A DNA stretch of 64,000 bases from an uncultured Prevotella sp. Lineage in GTDB: Bacteria > Bacteroidota > Bacteroidia > Bacteroidales > Bacteroidaceae. Shown one piece after another: positions 41,791-50,414 of the stretch. A program made the translations under genes and the position numbers. The notes below the pieces were generated by a model. It saw nothing but the letters and a program-made list of their open reading frames with translations. It searched no databases and was not told where the DNA came from. Where the stretch lies: the NCBI GenBank assembly GCA_937898715.1, contig CALEKA010000058.1, positions 1 to 64,000 of the forward strand, given 5' to 3'. Each line of letters opens with the position of its first letter. The stretch's first letter is position 1.

Positions 41791-42882
41791 ATGTCATCAC
41801 ACACTATCCCCGAAGGCAAACGCATACTCGTAGTCAATCCAGGTTCCACCTCGACCAAGGTGGCGGTCTACGTGGACGATACTCCCTATTGCAGCACTAC
41901 CATACGCCACGATGCAGAAGAACTTGCCCAGTACAATCAGATAATAGACCAACACGACTTTCGCCGACAATTGGTGGTAGACTGGCTCGAGAAGAACCAT
42001 ATCCCGATGCAGTTTGACGCCGTAATAGGCCGAGGCGGACTGATAAAGCCTATACCTGGAGGCGTATATAGAGTGAACGAGACGATGTGTCGCGAGACGT
42101 ACTATGCCATACGTAAGCATGCGTGCAACTTGGGCTGTATCATCGCTTATGAATTGGCTCGCAGACAGCACAATGGCTGTCAAGCCTACATAGCCGACCC
42201 CGTGACGGTGGACGAACTTGTGCCCGAAGCTCGCATAAGCGGATCGCCTCTCATGCCCCGATTGGCTATATGGCATGCGCTCAATCAGCGCGCTACGGCA
42301 CGGCGGTATGCCAAGGAAATGGGTAAGCGCTACGAAGACTTCAACCTCATCATCTGTCACCTCGGAGGAGGTATCTCTGTGGCAGCCCACCACAAGGGAC
42401 GTGCTATCGATACGAACAATGCCCTTGATGGCGAGGGGCCTATCTCGCCCGAAAGAGCGGGTACACTGCCTGCTGCCGACCTGATACATCTGTGCTACAG
42501 CGGACGGTATACGGAGGATCAACTCAAAAAGCGCGTAGCAGGACAAGCCGGACTGGTGGCCCACATCGGTACGACGGACATCGTGAAGATACTCCGCATG
42601 GCAGACGAGGGGAATGCACGCGCCCGATTGCTCATCAACGCCATGATATTCCACACCGCCAAAGCCATAGCAGCAGAGAGCGCAGTGCTCTTTGGCAAGG
42701 TGGATGCCATACTCCTCACAGGAGGTATGGCTCACTCCGACTACATCACGCGCGGCATAGCTCAGCGCGTGGAGCACATTGCTCCCGTGCGCATCTTCCC
42801 CGGCGAAGACGAGATGGAGGCCCTCGCTCTCAACGCCCTCGCCGTACTGCGAGGCGAGAGAGAGGCAAAAGAATATTGCTAA
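41791..42882 (+). CDS. buk: Butyrate kinase
   Basis: Buk transfers the phosphate of butyryl phosphate (or a branched analogue) to ADP. The 363-residue protein is an ASKHA-fold acetate/butyrate kinase: N-terminal phosphate-1 motif ILVVNPGSTSTKVAVY, GRGGLIKPIPGGVY, the ICHLGGGISVAAHHKGRAID block and LTGGMAHSDYITRGI near the C-terminus. It lies 141 bases after ptb, separated by an AAGTATT repeat and an AAACTCATAAACT run. The two genes very likely form one operon for the terminal ATP-yielding step of short-chain acid formation. Confidence 0.95.
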   Translation: MSSHTIPEGKRILVVNPGSTSTKVAVYVDDTPYCSTTIRHDAEELAQYNQIIDQHDFRRQLVVDWLEKNHIPMQFDAVIGRGGLIKPIPGGVYRVNETMCRETYYAIRKHACNLGCIIAYELARRQHNGCQAYIADPVTVDELVPEARISGSPLMPRLAIWHALNQRATARRYAKEMGKRYEDFNLIICHLGGGISVAAHHKGRAIDTNNALDGEGPISPERAGTLPAADLIHLCYSGRYTEDQLKKRVAGQAGLVAHIGTTDIVKILRMADEGNARARLLINAMIFHTAKAIAAESAVLFGKVDAILLTGGMAHSDYITRGIAQRVEHIAPVRIFPGEDEMEALALNALAVLRGEREAKEYC

Positions 42883-42888
42883 ATTAAT

Positions 42889-42977
42889 AAGTATTAAGTA
42901 TAAAGTATTAAGTATTACATTCAGGGTGAGATGTGCTCTGCAAGAATGTAATACTTAATACTTTATACTTAATACTT
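42889..42977. repeat. Perfect 34-bp inverted AAGTATT repeat between convergent genes
   Basis: 42889-42922 (AAGTATTAAGTATAAAG and onward to ATTACATTC) is exactly complementary to 42944-42977, around a 21-base loop. Each arm sits in gene-end orientation for buk or porT, so together they could be a two-way terminator. Confidence 0.9.
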
Positions 42978-42991
42978 TTCCCAACGGGAAT

Positions 42992-43723
42992 TTATTCTAT
43001 ATAAAATGTAAGTACCACCATGCCGATGGTGGCGCGGTCGACGCTTTGGGTGAAGATGAGTTGAGAAGGGTCGGTAATGTCGCGACGATTCTTCTGAAGC
43101 ACATTGTTGAGACCAAAGCAAAACTTGAGTTCGGGAATGAACTTGAAGAAAGGCAGATACATGTCGCAACCCATACCCGCTTCGAGCATGAGCGTGAAGG
43201 GCTTGCAGCGGAGCTGGCTCTGCTTAGAGGTGATGAGGTCGTACATAGGGGCGATACCCGTGACCACGTAGGGACGATAATTGTTGAAGCGAGGAGCCGC
43301 AATCTTGAGGTCGATGGGCACACCGACGAAGCACGACTTCATGTCCTGCATCTCCGTACGATCAGTACCCAACTCACGGAAGGTGACGTGGCGAGAGCCA
43401 AAGTGGAGCGAAGGAAGTACACGCAGCGCAAGGTAGCGATTGATGCGCCACTCGCCAAGTACGCCTACGGAGAAACCAAAGTTGGTCTGGTCGGTCTGTG
43501 CCACCCACTGCTGCTGTCCGCCTTCGGGCGAGGCGAGGTCGGCGAGAGGGGGCACGTAGCCATTGCCGTCGAGACGCATGGACTGATCGTGAGCCCCTAC
43601 GAAGAATCCGTAGTGGAACCGACGTTCATCAATGAAAGGCTTATTCTGCACACGGCGCTGCTGAGCAGCAGCCGTGATTACGGCGGCAAGGAAGAGGGAT
43701 AGTATGAGGAAGAGGTGCTTCAA
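42992..43723 (-). CDS. porT: Type IX secretion system protein PorT
   Basis: A 243-residue outer-membrane barrel needed for T9SS function in Porphyromonas and Flavobacterium relatives. Signal peptide MKHLFLILSLFLAAVITAAAQ is followed by the family-like FIDERRFHYGFFVGAHDQSM. Later blocks are WVAQTDQTNFGFSVGVLGEWR, RVLPSLHFGSRHVTF and LKIAAPRFNNYRPYV. The last strand ends in TIGMVVLTFYIE with the terminal hydrophobic pattern of a barrel protein. It is monocistronic and about 17 kb from porP-gldK-gldL. The call rests on family-like motifs and on finding other T9SS genes here. Confidence 0.85.
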   Translation of the reverse strand: MKHLFLILSLFLAAVITAAAQQRRVQNKPFIDERRFHYGFFVGAHDQSMRLDGNGYVPPLADLASPEGGQQQWVAQTDQTNFGFSVGVLGEWRINRYLALRVLPSLHFGSRHVTFRELGTDRTEMQDMKSCFVGVPIDLKIAAPRFNNYRPYVVTGIAPMYDLITSKQSQLRCKPFTLMLEAGMGCDMYLPFFKFIPELKFCFGLNNVLQKNRRDITDPSQLIFTQSVDRATIGMVVLTFYIE

Positions 43724-43807
43724 TGTGGGAATGTGCTAATATGCTAATGTGTTAATGTGCTAATGTGTTAATATGCTAATATGCTAATGTGGCTATCGCA
43801 GTGGGAT

Positions 43808-43840
43808 GCCGACGCGGGACGCGTCGCCCACGGTATTGGC
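43808..43840. repeat. GC-rich palindromic repeat
   Basis: A single copy ending CCCACGGTATTGGCTGAG, which carries the GGTATTGGCTGA tail found in other copies. Confidence 0.9.
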
Positions 43841-43973
43841 TGAGGGCTTGCCAGATTGTAATACTTAATACTTAATACTTAAATAATAACTCCTACTTAA
43901 CGCTTTTATTGCCGTTGCCACTGCAAAAGTAATAAAAGTTTACTCCTTTGCTTTCTTGTATCGAAGAAATATG

Positions 43974-43981
43974 TAACTTTG
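43974..43981 (+). promoter_or_regulatory. -7 promoter box (TAACTTTG) of the ferredoxin gene
   Basis: TAACTTTG followed by TC, with a TTTG at 43947-43950 about 23 bases upstream, slightly wide of the usual spacing. It is about 80 bases before the ATG. Confidence 0.55.
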
Positions 43982-44062
43982 TCGCGCATTATGTGCCGAA
44001 TGATATGGCACGAATGCAGGACAAAACTCAACTCATAACAACAATTTATTAATTCTACTATT

Positions 44063-44233
44063 ATGGCTTACGTAATTGGTGACGACTGCATCGCATGCGG
44101 TACATGCATCGACGAGTGCCCCTCTGGCGCAATCTCTGAGGGCGAAAAGTATTCTATCGACCCCAACGTTTGTGTTGACTGCGGTACTTGCGCAGATGTT
44201 TGCCCCTCTGGTGCAATTGCTCCGGGTGAATAA
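44063..44233 (+). CDS. 2[4Fe-4S] ferredoxin
   Basis: A 56-residue electron carrier of clostridial type: MAYVIGDDCIACGTCIDECP, then GAISEGEKYSIDPNVCVDCG and TCADVCPSGAIAPGE. Two CxxCxxCxxxCP clusters are complete and each would bind one [4Fe-4S] cluster. It would accept electrons from oxidoreductases such as pyruvate:ferredoxin oxidoreductase. It is a short monocistronic gene with its own promoter and terminator. Two ORFs near it on other frames are shadows. Confidence 0.97.
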   Translation: MAYVIGDDCIACGTCIDECPSGAISEGEKYSIDPNVCVDCGTCADVCPSGAIAPGE

Positions 44234-44267
44234 TTCACCTCAGCACATCGTCAACTTAACTCACACG

Positions 44268-44315
44268 GACTGCCGCCATCTCATGCCTCGCGCAAGGATG
44301 CGGCAGTTCTTTTTA
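44268..44315 (+). terminator. Terminator of the ferredoxin gene
   Basis: An ACTGCCG/CGGCAGT stem, extended by CCATC/GGATG, followed by TTCTTTTT. Confidence 0.75.
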
Positions 44316-44441
44316 TGCTGATGGGGGAATAAGTTAACAAGTTAACAGGGTGACGGGTTAACAAGAAAATTACCTTCGCTCGCTAATGCTAAAACAAACT
44401 TCCTCGTCAACCTGTCAACCCATCCCCCTTTTTCCTCAAAA

Positions 44442-45089
44442 ATGACCCGTATCTACACTTTACTCCTATTCATAGCATGTCTGTGCAGCGCCTCGGCACA
44501 GAAACGCTCGACGGCAGACGAGGCCTTCCGCTCTCGCCCCGTGCCCGACAGCATCTTCTCGCTGATGCAAGGACGATCCTATCCTAAGGGGTGCACCATA
44601 AAGAGAAGTGAATTGCGCTACGTAGAGGTGCTTCACTATGACGCACAGGGGAGGGTGAAACGTGGAGAACTGGTGTGTCATCGCGACATAGCAGCCGATC
44701 TCGTAAGCATTTTTCGCGAATTGTACAAAGCACATTACCCCATAGAGCGCATGCGCCTCGTAGATCGCTACGGAGCAGATGACGAACGGTCGATGACTGC
44801 CAACAATACTTCAGCCTTCAACTACCGACGCATCGCAGGTTCCACCCGCCTCTCCAACCACAGCCAAGGACGCGCCATCGACATCAATCCCCTCTACAAT
44901 CCGATGGTGGCTCGCGGAGGTGCCGTGGTGCAGCCCCGTGCGGGGAGGCAGTGGGCAAATCGATCACGCCATTCGCCCTACCGCATCACCGAGGGTGACT
45001 TGCTCTACCGACTCTTCCGTCAGCATGGCTTCTCTTGGGGAGGCAATTGGAGGAAGAGAAAGGACTATCAGCACTTCGAGAAGCCCTAA
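44442..45089 (+). CDS. M15-family peptidase (peptidoglycan-type)
   Basis: A 215-residue exported protein with a short signal (LLLFIACLCSASAQ). The SxHxxGxAxD motif is present as NHSQGRAIDINPLYNP near residue 138, and the second zinc-binding part as WGGNWRKRKDYQHFEKP at the end. This is the pattern of M15 D-Ala-D-Ala carboxypeptidase or L-Ala-D-Glu endopeptidase relatives, working on cell-wall peptides in the periplasm. The gap before it contains a GTTAACAAGTTAACAGG repeat. The exact bond cut is not known. Confidence 0.85.
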   Translation: MTRIYTLLLFIACLCSASAQKRSTADEAFRSRPVPDSIFSLMQGRSYPKGCTIKRSELRYVEVLHYDAQGRVKRGELVCHRDIAADLVSIFRELYKAHYPIERMRLVDRYGADDERSMTANNTSAFNYRRIAGSTRLSNHSQGRAIDINPLYNPMVARGGAVVQPRAGRQWANRSRHSPYRITEGDLLYRLFRQHGFSWGGNWRKRKDYQHFEKP

Positions 45090-45242
45090 GAGTTTTAAGA
45101 TTATGAGTTGAGTTTGGAGGTTATGAGGTTATAAAGTTAGTTTGGAGCTTATAAAGCTAATTTCAAAGGCTAATGGTAACCTTATAACCTTATAACCTTC
45201 AAACTCCAAACTCCATACCCCCTCTAAGTGGAGAATTATTCG

Positions 45243-45250
45243 TAATTTTG
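45243..45250 (+). promoter_or_regulatory. -7 promoter box (TAATTTTG) of the ABC transporter
   Basis: TAATTTTG followed by CC, 50 bases before the ATG at 45301. Confidence 0.55.
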
Positions 45251-45300
45251 CCCCGATATACGCTTTATTTCATTATCATTCAACGCATTTCCCCATACGC

Positions 45301-47136
45301 ATGAAAGAATTCTTCCGCATGATGCGGCAATTCGTGTCACCCTATAAAGGCTATATGATAGGTTCACTCGTGTTCAATCTCCTATCAGCCTTGCTCAACG
45401 TGTTCTCCTTCGTAAGTATCATACCCATGCTGCAGATGCTCTTCGGCATAGACAAGACGCGCTACGCCTTTATGGCGTGGGATACCGCCGGCGTGAGCAT
45501 GAAAGACATTGCGGTGAACAATATGTACTGGTATACCACGCAGCTCATGGATCAATATGGCGCAGCAACGGCATTGCTGCTCATAGGCCTCTTCCTCGTG
45601 ACCACCACACTGCTCAAGACGGGGTGCTACTTCGCCTCCGTAGGCATCATGGTGCCCCTGCGTACGGGCATCGTGCGCGATATTCGTATGCATATCTATC
45701 ATAAGATTATCTCCCTGCCGCTCTCATTCTTCAGCGATGAGCGAAAAGGTGATATCATAGCACGTATGAGTGGCGACGTGGGCGAAATAGAAAACTCTAT
45801 CACGGGTTCGCTCGAAATGCTTATCAAGAACCCCATCCTCCTCATATGCTATTTCGGCGTACTGATCTATACCTCATGGCAACTCACTCTGTTCACCATC
45901 ATCGTGCTGCCCCTTATGGGATGGGCCATGGGACGCATTGGCAGAAAACTGAAACGACAAAGCCTTGATGCACAAAACAAATGGAGCGAAACCATGGCTC
46001 AACTCGACGAGACACTCGGCGGTATGCGCATTATCAAAGCCTTCACAGCCGAGAAGAAGATGGTGAAGCGATTCGACGACTCTACCAACGACTTCCGCGA
46101 TGCTTCCAACCGCGTAGCGATACGTCAGGCTTCAGCCCACCCCGTAAGTGAATTCTTGGGAACAGTGCTCATCGTGATGGTGCTATGGTATGGCGGAACG
46201 CTCATCTTCTCCGACCATTCACCCATTGATGCGCCCACATTCATCTTCTACATGGTGATACTCTATAGCATCATCCAGCCACTGAAGGATTTCTCCAAAG
46301 CCTCGTATGCCATCCCAAAAGGTATGGCTTCGATCGAACGCGTCAACAAAATACTCAATGCGAAGAATACCATCACCGAGGTGGAACATCCCATACACAT
46401 CAGCGGACTGAAGGATCGTATAGAATTCCGCAACGTGAGTTTCTCTTACAACGGCACTACGCAAGTGCTCCGAGGAGTAGACCTCAGCGTGCGTCGCGGT
46501 CAGACCATCGCCCTGGTGGGACAGAGCGGATCGGGAAAGTCGACCCTCGTAGACCTGCTACCGCGCTACCACGACGTGACGGGAGGCGAGATTCTTATCG
46601 ATGGGGTGAACGTGAAGACGCTCGCTCTCTCCGATCTGCGTCAGCTCATCGGCAACGTGAATCAAGAAGCTATTCTCTTCAACGACTCTTTCTACAACAA
46701 TATCACATTCGGCGTAGAGAACGCTACGATGGAGCAAGTAATCGAAGCCGCTAAGGTGGCCAACGCTCACGACTTCATCATGGAGAGCGAGGATGGTTAC
46801 AATACGAAGGTGGGAGACCGTGGTTGCCGACTCTCTGGCGGACAGCGACAACGCGTATCCATAGCGCGTGCCGTGCTGAAGAATCCCGACATATTGATCC
46901 TCGACGAAGCTACCTCGGCTCTCGATACGGAGAGCGAACGCTTGGTGCAGGAGGCATTGGAACGCTTGATGAAGACGCGTACCACCATTGCCATTGCCCA
47001 CCGCCTCTCTACTATCAAAAATGCCGACGAGATATGCGTGCTCTACGAGGGACGCATCGTGGAACGTGGCACACACGAACAGCTCCTCCAGCTCGGCGGT
47101 TACTACAAGAGGCTGAATGATATGCAACAGCTATGA
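45301..47136 (+). CDS. ABC exporter, permease fused to ATPase (MsbA-like)
   Basis: A 611-residue half-transporter that would act as a homodimer in the inner membrane, exporting lipid or a hydrophobic molecule. Six membrane segments lie in residues 15-310. The nucleotide-binding domain has Walker A VGQSGSGKST, the signature LSGGQRQRVSIARAVLKNPD, Walker B ILILDEATSALD and the switch His in AIAHRLSTI. It could be a lipid A flippase (MsbA), but this family is broad and the sequence alone does not fix the substrate. An LtaS-like enzyme and an epimerase follow, hinting at envelope synthesis. Confidence 0.92.
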   Translation: MKEFFRMMRQFVSPYKGYMIGSLVFNLLSALLNVFSFVSIIPMLQMLFGIDKTRYAFMAWDTAGVSMKDIAVNNMYWYTTQLMDQYGAATALLLIGLFLVTTTLLKTGCYFASVGIMVPLRTGIVRDIRMHIYHKIISLPLSFFSDERKGDIIARMSGDVGEIENSITGSLEMLIKNPILLICYFGVLIYTSWQLTLFTIIVLPLMGWAMGRIGRKLKRQSLDAQNKWSETMAQLDETLGGMRIIKAFTAEKKMVKRFDDSTNDFRDASNRVAIRQASAHPVSEFLGTVLIVMVLWYGGTLIFSDHSPIDAPTFIFYMVILYSIIQPLKDFSKASYAIPKGMASIERVNKILNAKNTITEVEHPIHISGLKDRIEFRNVSFSYNGTTQVLRGVDLSVRRGQTIALVGQSGSGKSTLVDLLPRYHDVTGGEILIDGVNVKTLALSDLRQLIGNVNQEAILFNDSFYNNITFGVENATMEQVIEAAKVANAHDFIMESEDGYNTKVGDRGCRLSGGQRQRVSIARAVLKNPDILILDEATSALDTESERLVQEALERLMKTRTTIAIAHRLSTIKNADEICVLYEGRIVERGTHEQLLQLGGYYKRLNDMQQL

Positions 47137-47139
47137 TAA

Positions 47140-47175
47140 AGTATTAAGTATAAAGTATTAAGTATTACATTCTGG
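47140..47175. repeat. AAGTATT repeat after the ABC transporter gene
   Basis: AAGTATTAAGTATAAAGTATT then AAGTATTACATTCTG, directly past the stop codon, followed by the GATAGCCTTTCAGCCAATAC tail. Confidence 0.9.
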
Positions 47176-47242
47176 GTGGCATACTTGCTGACATCAAGTA
47201 ATAAGTAACAAGTAATACATTCTTGCTGATAGCCTTTCAGCC

Positions 47243-47272
47243 AATACCGTGGGCGACGCGTCCCGCGTCGGC
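47243..47272. repeat. GC-rich palindromic repeat
   Basis: The copy ends in CCCGCGTCGGCATCCCACTG. A CACATTAGCACATTGCCAC-type tandem repeat follows up to 47345. Confidence 0.9.
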
Positions 47273-47349
47273 ATCCCACTGCGCCAGCCACATTAGCACA
47301 TTAGCACATTGCCACATTAGCACATTGTCACATTAGCACATTAGAAACA

Positions 47350-49245
47350 ATGAAGCACTTCTTTCCCACATTCCTCCGACTCGTGATGCTCTACGCATTG
47401 TGCGTAGTGCTCTTCGTCGTGGCTAAACCACTCTTCGTCTTAGCACAGCCAGCAGCGGTGAGAGATGGAGTGGGCGCGGTAGATGTGATGCTTGCCATGT
47501 GGCACGGACTACCGCTCGACCTCGCAACGGCAGCCTATGTATGCGCCCCCGTATGGCTACTATCGGCCGTAGCATTGTGGAAACGATGGACAAGATGGAC
47601 CTTGCTCTTCAAAGTGTGGGCTGCCGTAATAGGCATGGTGGTAGCACTCACGTTTGTGGGCGATGCCTGCCTGTATAGTTTCTGGGGAATGAAGCTCGAC
47701 GCTACGGTATGGACTTATCTCGGTCAGCCTAAGGGAGCCCTCTCAAGCGTATCGACCTCGTTCGCCCTCTATGCCGCATTGGCAGTGATACTCGTGGCGG
47801 TATCCTTCTATTACCTCACTACGGCAGCGGCGCTACCCCGAAAAGAAGCCACCCCTCGCATTGTAAAGAACGAAAAGCATTGGGCAGCACGGGTGGCATA
47901 CACCATCGTATGGGGCGTCTGCGGCGGACTCCTATTCCTCGCTATGCGAGGCGGGGTAGGGAAGAGTACAGCCAACGTGGGAATGGTCTATTTCAGCGAC
48001 ATTCCCTTCCTTAATCATACAGCAGTCAATCCGCTCTTCAGCCTCGTATCTTCTTCGGCAAAGACACGAAACTTCAAAAAAGAGGGACGCTACTTCTCCG
48101 ATGCAGAGCGCCAACGCATATTCTCCACACTCCATTATAATAAGGAGAGCATCCTGCCCGACTCCTTGCATCTGCTCCGTACAGAACGCCCCAACGTGCT
48201 CATCGTATTGATGGAGGGGTGCGGCGGTACGTTCGTTCACGCTGTCGATAAGCAGAGCGACCCTAACGTTACGCCCAATCTCAATCAATTAGCTGCCGAT
48301 GGCATCGTGTTCACACAGGCTTATGCCAACTCCTTCCGTACCGACCGAGGCACGGTATGCACACTGAGTGGCTGTCCGGCATTTCCCGACGTGAGCGTGA
48401 TGAAGATTCCCTCACTCTGTGAGCACTTGCCGAGTATAGCCTCATCGTTGAAGCGCGAAGGCTACACCACAAGTTTTCTCTATGGCGGCGATATCAACTT
48501 TACCAATACTCATGGTTACTTGCAGAGTACAGGCTACGAACGCATTGATGGTGAAGAAGCCTTTCCTCCCAGCGTGCGCCATACGCATAATTGGGGCGTG
48601 ACCGACCGCATCACCTTTGACACTCTCTATCAGCGCATCATCCGTCAGCCCGAGGGCAAACCATGGCATATGGGCTTCCTTACGCTGGCAAGCCACGAGC
48701 CGTGGGGCGTGCCTTACAACAGAATAAAGGGCGATCCCGTGGCCAACTCTATGGCTTATCTCGACGACTGCATAGGACGCTTCATAGGACGGCTACGTCA
48801 ATCTCAAGCATGGGACAATACGCTTATCATCCTCCTGCCCGACCACGGCATATCCTATCCCGAAGGCATCAGTGAGACCGACGAGAGGCGCAACCACATA
48901 CCCATCATCTGGACAGGAGGAGCCGTGAAGCGACATTACGAGGTAAACGTCGTCTGCAACCAGACCGACCTGGCCGCCACGCTTTTAGGACAGCTCGGCA
49001 TAGCTCACCGCGACTTCCGTCTTAGTCGCGACGTCCTAAGCACCACCTATACGCATCCTTCGGCAGTACATGCTTGGCCTGAGGGCATCTCGTGGAAAGA
49101 CTCCTCGGGATTCTCCGTCCTAAACCTCCTCTCGCAACCCATCGCTCCCATTGCCGAGCATCCGCGCCACTCTGCGCAGCGCATACAAGCTGCTAAGGCC
49201 TACTTGCAGACGGCTTACGACTATTTGGGACGAATGCAGCAATAG
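47350..49245 (+). CDS. LtaS-like sulfatase-fold phosphotransferase
   Basis: A 631-residue membrane protein: four to five N-terminal hydrophobic helices, then an alkaline-phosphatase/sulfatase-type domain. NVLIVLMEGCGGTF carries the metal-binding Glu, SFRTDRGTVCTLSGCP has the conserved Thr region, and LLPDHGISYPEG has the Asp-His metal ligands. Family members transfer phosphoglycerol or phosphoethanolamine to envelope lipids. In a Gram-negative relative the product is not lipoteichoic acid; a lipid-head-group or capsular modification is more likely. It lies in a co-directional set with the exporter and epimerase. Confidence 0.9.
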   Translation: MKHFFPTFLRLVMLYALCVVLFVVAKPLFVLAQPAAVRDGVGAVDVMLAMWHGLPLDLATAAYVCAPVWLLSAVALWKRWTRWTLLFKVWAAVIGMVVALTFVGDACLYSFWGMKLDATVWTYLGQPKGALSSVSTSFALYAALAVILVAVSFYYLTTAAALPRKEATPRIVKNEKHWAARVAYTIVWGVCGGLLFLAMRGGVGKSTANVGMVYFSDIPFLNHTAVNPLFSLVSSSAKTRNFKKEGRYFSDAERQRIFSTLHYNKESILPDSLHLLRTERPNVLIVLMEGCGGTFVHAVDKQSDPNVTPNLNQLAADGIVFTQAYANSFRTDRGTVCTLSGCPAFPDVSVMKIPSLCEHLPSIASSLKREGYTTSFLYGGDINFTNTHGYLQSTGYERIDGEEAFPPSVRHTHNWGVTDRITFDTLYQRIIRQPEGKPWHMGFLTLASHEPWGVPYNRIKGDPVANSMAYLDDCIGRFIGRLRQSQAWDNTLIILLPDHGISYPEGISETDERRNHIPIIWTGGAVKRHYEVNVVCNQTDLAATLLGQLGIAHRDFRLSRDVLSTTYTHPSAVHAWPEGISWKDSSGFSVLNLLSQPIAPIAEHPRHSAQRIQAAKAYLQTAYDYLGRMQQ

Positions 49246-49309
49246 CGAGAAGCAGAATGTTTGCTTATAACATCCTGCGCAGCCTTTTCTATAAAAACAA
49301 CAAAATCCT

Positions 49310-50308
49310 TTGAAAAAGATACTCATCACTGGAGCTTCGGGCTTCATCGGAAGTTTCCTCGTAGAGCGTGCGCTCAAGGAAGGCATGGAGGCATGGGCAG
49401 CCGTGCGCTCCACCAGTAGCCGTCGCTATCTGCAAGACTCACGCATCCACTTCATCACACTCGATCTCTCGTCCGCCTCCGCTCTGAGTGCTCAGCTCGA
49501 AGCCCACAGGAGAGAGCATGGAGCGTTCGACTACGTGATCCACGCCGCTGGGGCTACCAAATGCCGTCGCCCCGACGACTTCTTCACCATTAATGCCGAG
49601 GGCACAAAGCACTTGGCAGAGGCTCTCATGCTTACGGGAGCCTTGAAGACGGAAGGCCGCTTCGTATTCGTCAGTTCACTCAGCGTAATGGGCCCCGTGG
49701 CAGAGGCTGATTACCATCCCATCTCGCTCGCAGATCAGCCTCGCCCCAACACTGCTTATGGTGCATCGAAACTCTTGGCAGAAAGTTATCTGGCAGACGT
49801 CAGTGCACTCAATTACGTAGTGCTTCGTCCCACCGGCGTCTATGGTCCGCGTGAGCGCGACTATGCACTCATGGCAGACAGCATACGCAGGCACGTCGAT
49901 TTCGCTGTGGGCTACAAACGGCAGGTGATTACCTTTATCTACGTGGCCGACCTCGTGGAAGCTGCCTTTCTCGCTTTGACGCATGGCAAGAGGGGAAGCG
50001 TATATTTCCTTACCGATGGAGAAGAATATTCCAGTCGCACCTTTAGCGACCTCATACAGGCTGAACTCGGTGTGCACCATGTGCTTCACATCAAAGCACC
50101 GCTCTGGGTGCTTCGCCTCGTGAGTCTCGTGGCAGAGCGCTTAGCTAAGCTTACGGGCTCGCTCTCTACGCTTAATTCTGACAAATATCGCATCATGCGT
50201 CAGCGCAACTGGCGCTGTGATATCAGCCCCGCCAAGGAACAGTTGGGCTATCATCCCGCGTGGCCACTTCAGCGAGGTGTGAAAGAGACTTTCGGCCGTA
50301 AGGCTTGA
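49310..50308 (+). CDS. NAD-dependent epimerase/dehydratase
   Basis: A 332-residue short-chain dehydrogenase/extended-SDR protein. The start is a TTG at 49310: KKILITGASGFIGSFLVERA has the Rossmann GASGFIG dinucleotide motif at residues 8-14. Catalytic residues fit SSLSVMG (Ser) and NTAYGASKLLAES (Tyr-x3-Lys). The C-terminal half would bind the substrate, often a nucleotide sugar. It starts 64 bases after the LtaS-like gene. Some such proteins act on steroid or other small molecules, so sugar-nucleotide specificity is an inference. Confidence 0.9.
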   Translation: MKKILITGASGFIGSFLVERALKEGMEAWAAVRSTSSRRYLQDSRIHFITLDLSSASALSAQLEAHRREHGAFDYVIHAAGATKCRRPDDFFTINAEGTKHLAEALMLTGALKTEGRFVFVSSLSVMGPVAEADYHPISLADQPRPNTAYGASKLLAESYLADVSALNYVVLRPTGVYGPRERDYALMADSIRRHVDFAVGYKRQVITFIYVADLVEAAFLALTHGKRGSVYFLTDGEEYSSRTFSDLIQAELGVHHVLHIKAPLWVLRLVSLVAERLAKLTGSLSTLNSDKYRIMRQRNWRCDISPAKEQLGYHPAWPLQRGVKETFGRKA

Positions 50309-50414
50309 TTATCTGCCACAAATGACTCTTTTCCGTAAATAATGCGAGCGTAGCCTCTCTATCATCTATAAACACTTTAATGGGCATCTATTATAAAGCC
50401 CCTACTTATACGCT

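Larger units (their letters stand above)
43724..44062. other. Intergenic region between porT and ferredoxin
   Basis: Contents: a TGCTAATGTG/TTAATGTGC tandem repeat (43733-43790), one palindromic repeat (43808-43840), an AATACTT repeat (43857-43880) and the ferredoxin promoter. No gene is visible. Confidence 0.75.

Noticed and set aside
41797..42777. A 326-residue frame antisense to buk.
   Set aside because: Composition follows the buk codons in reverse and no family features are present.
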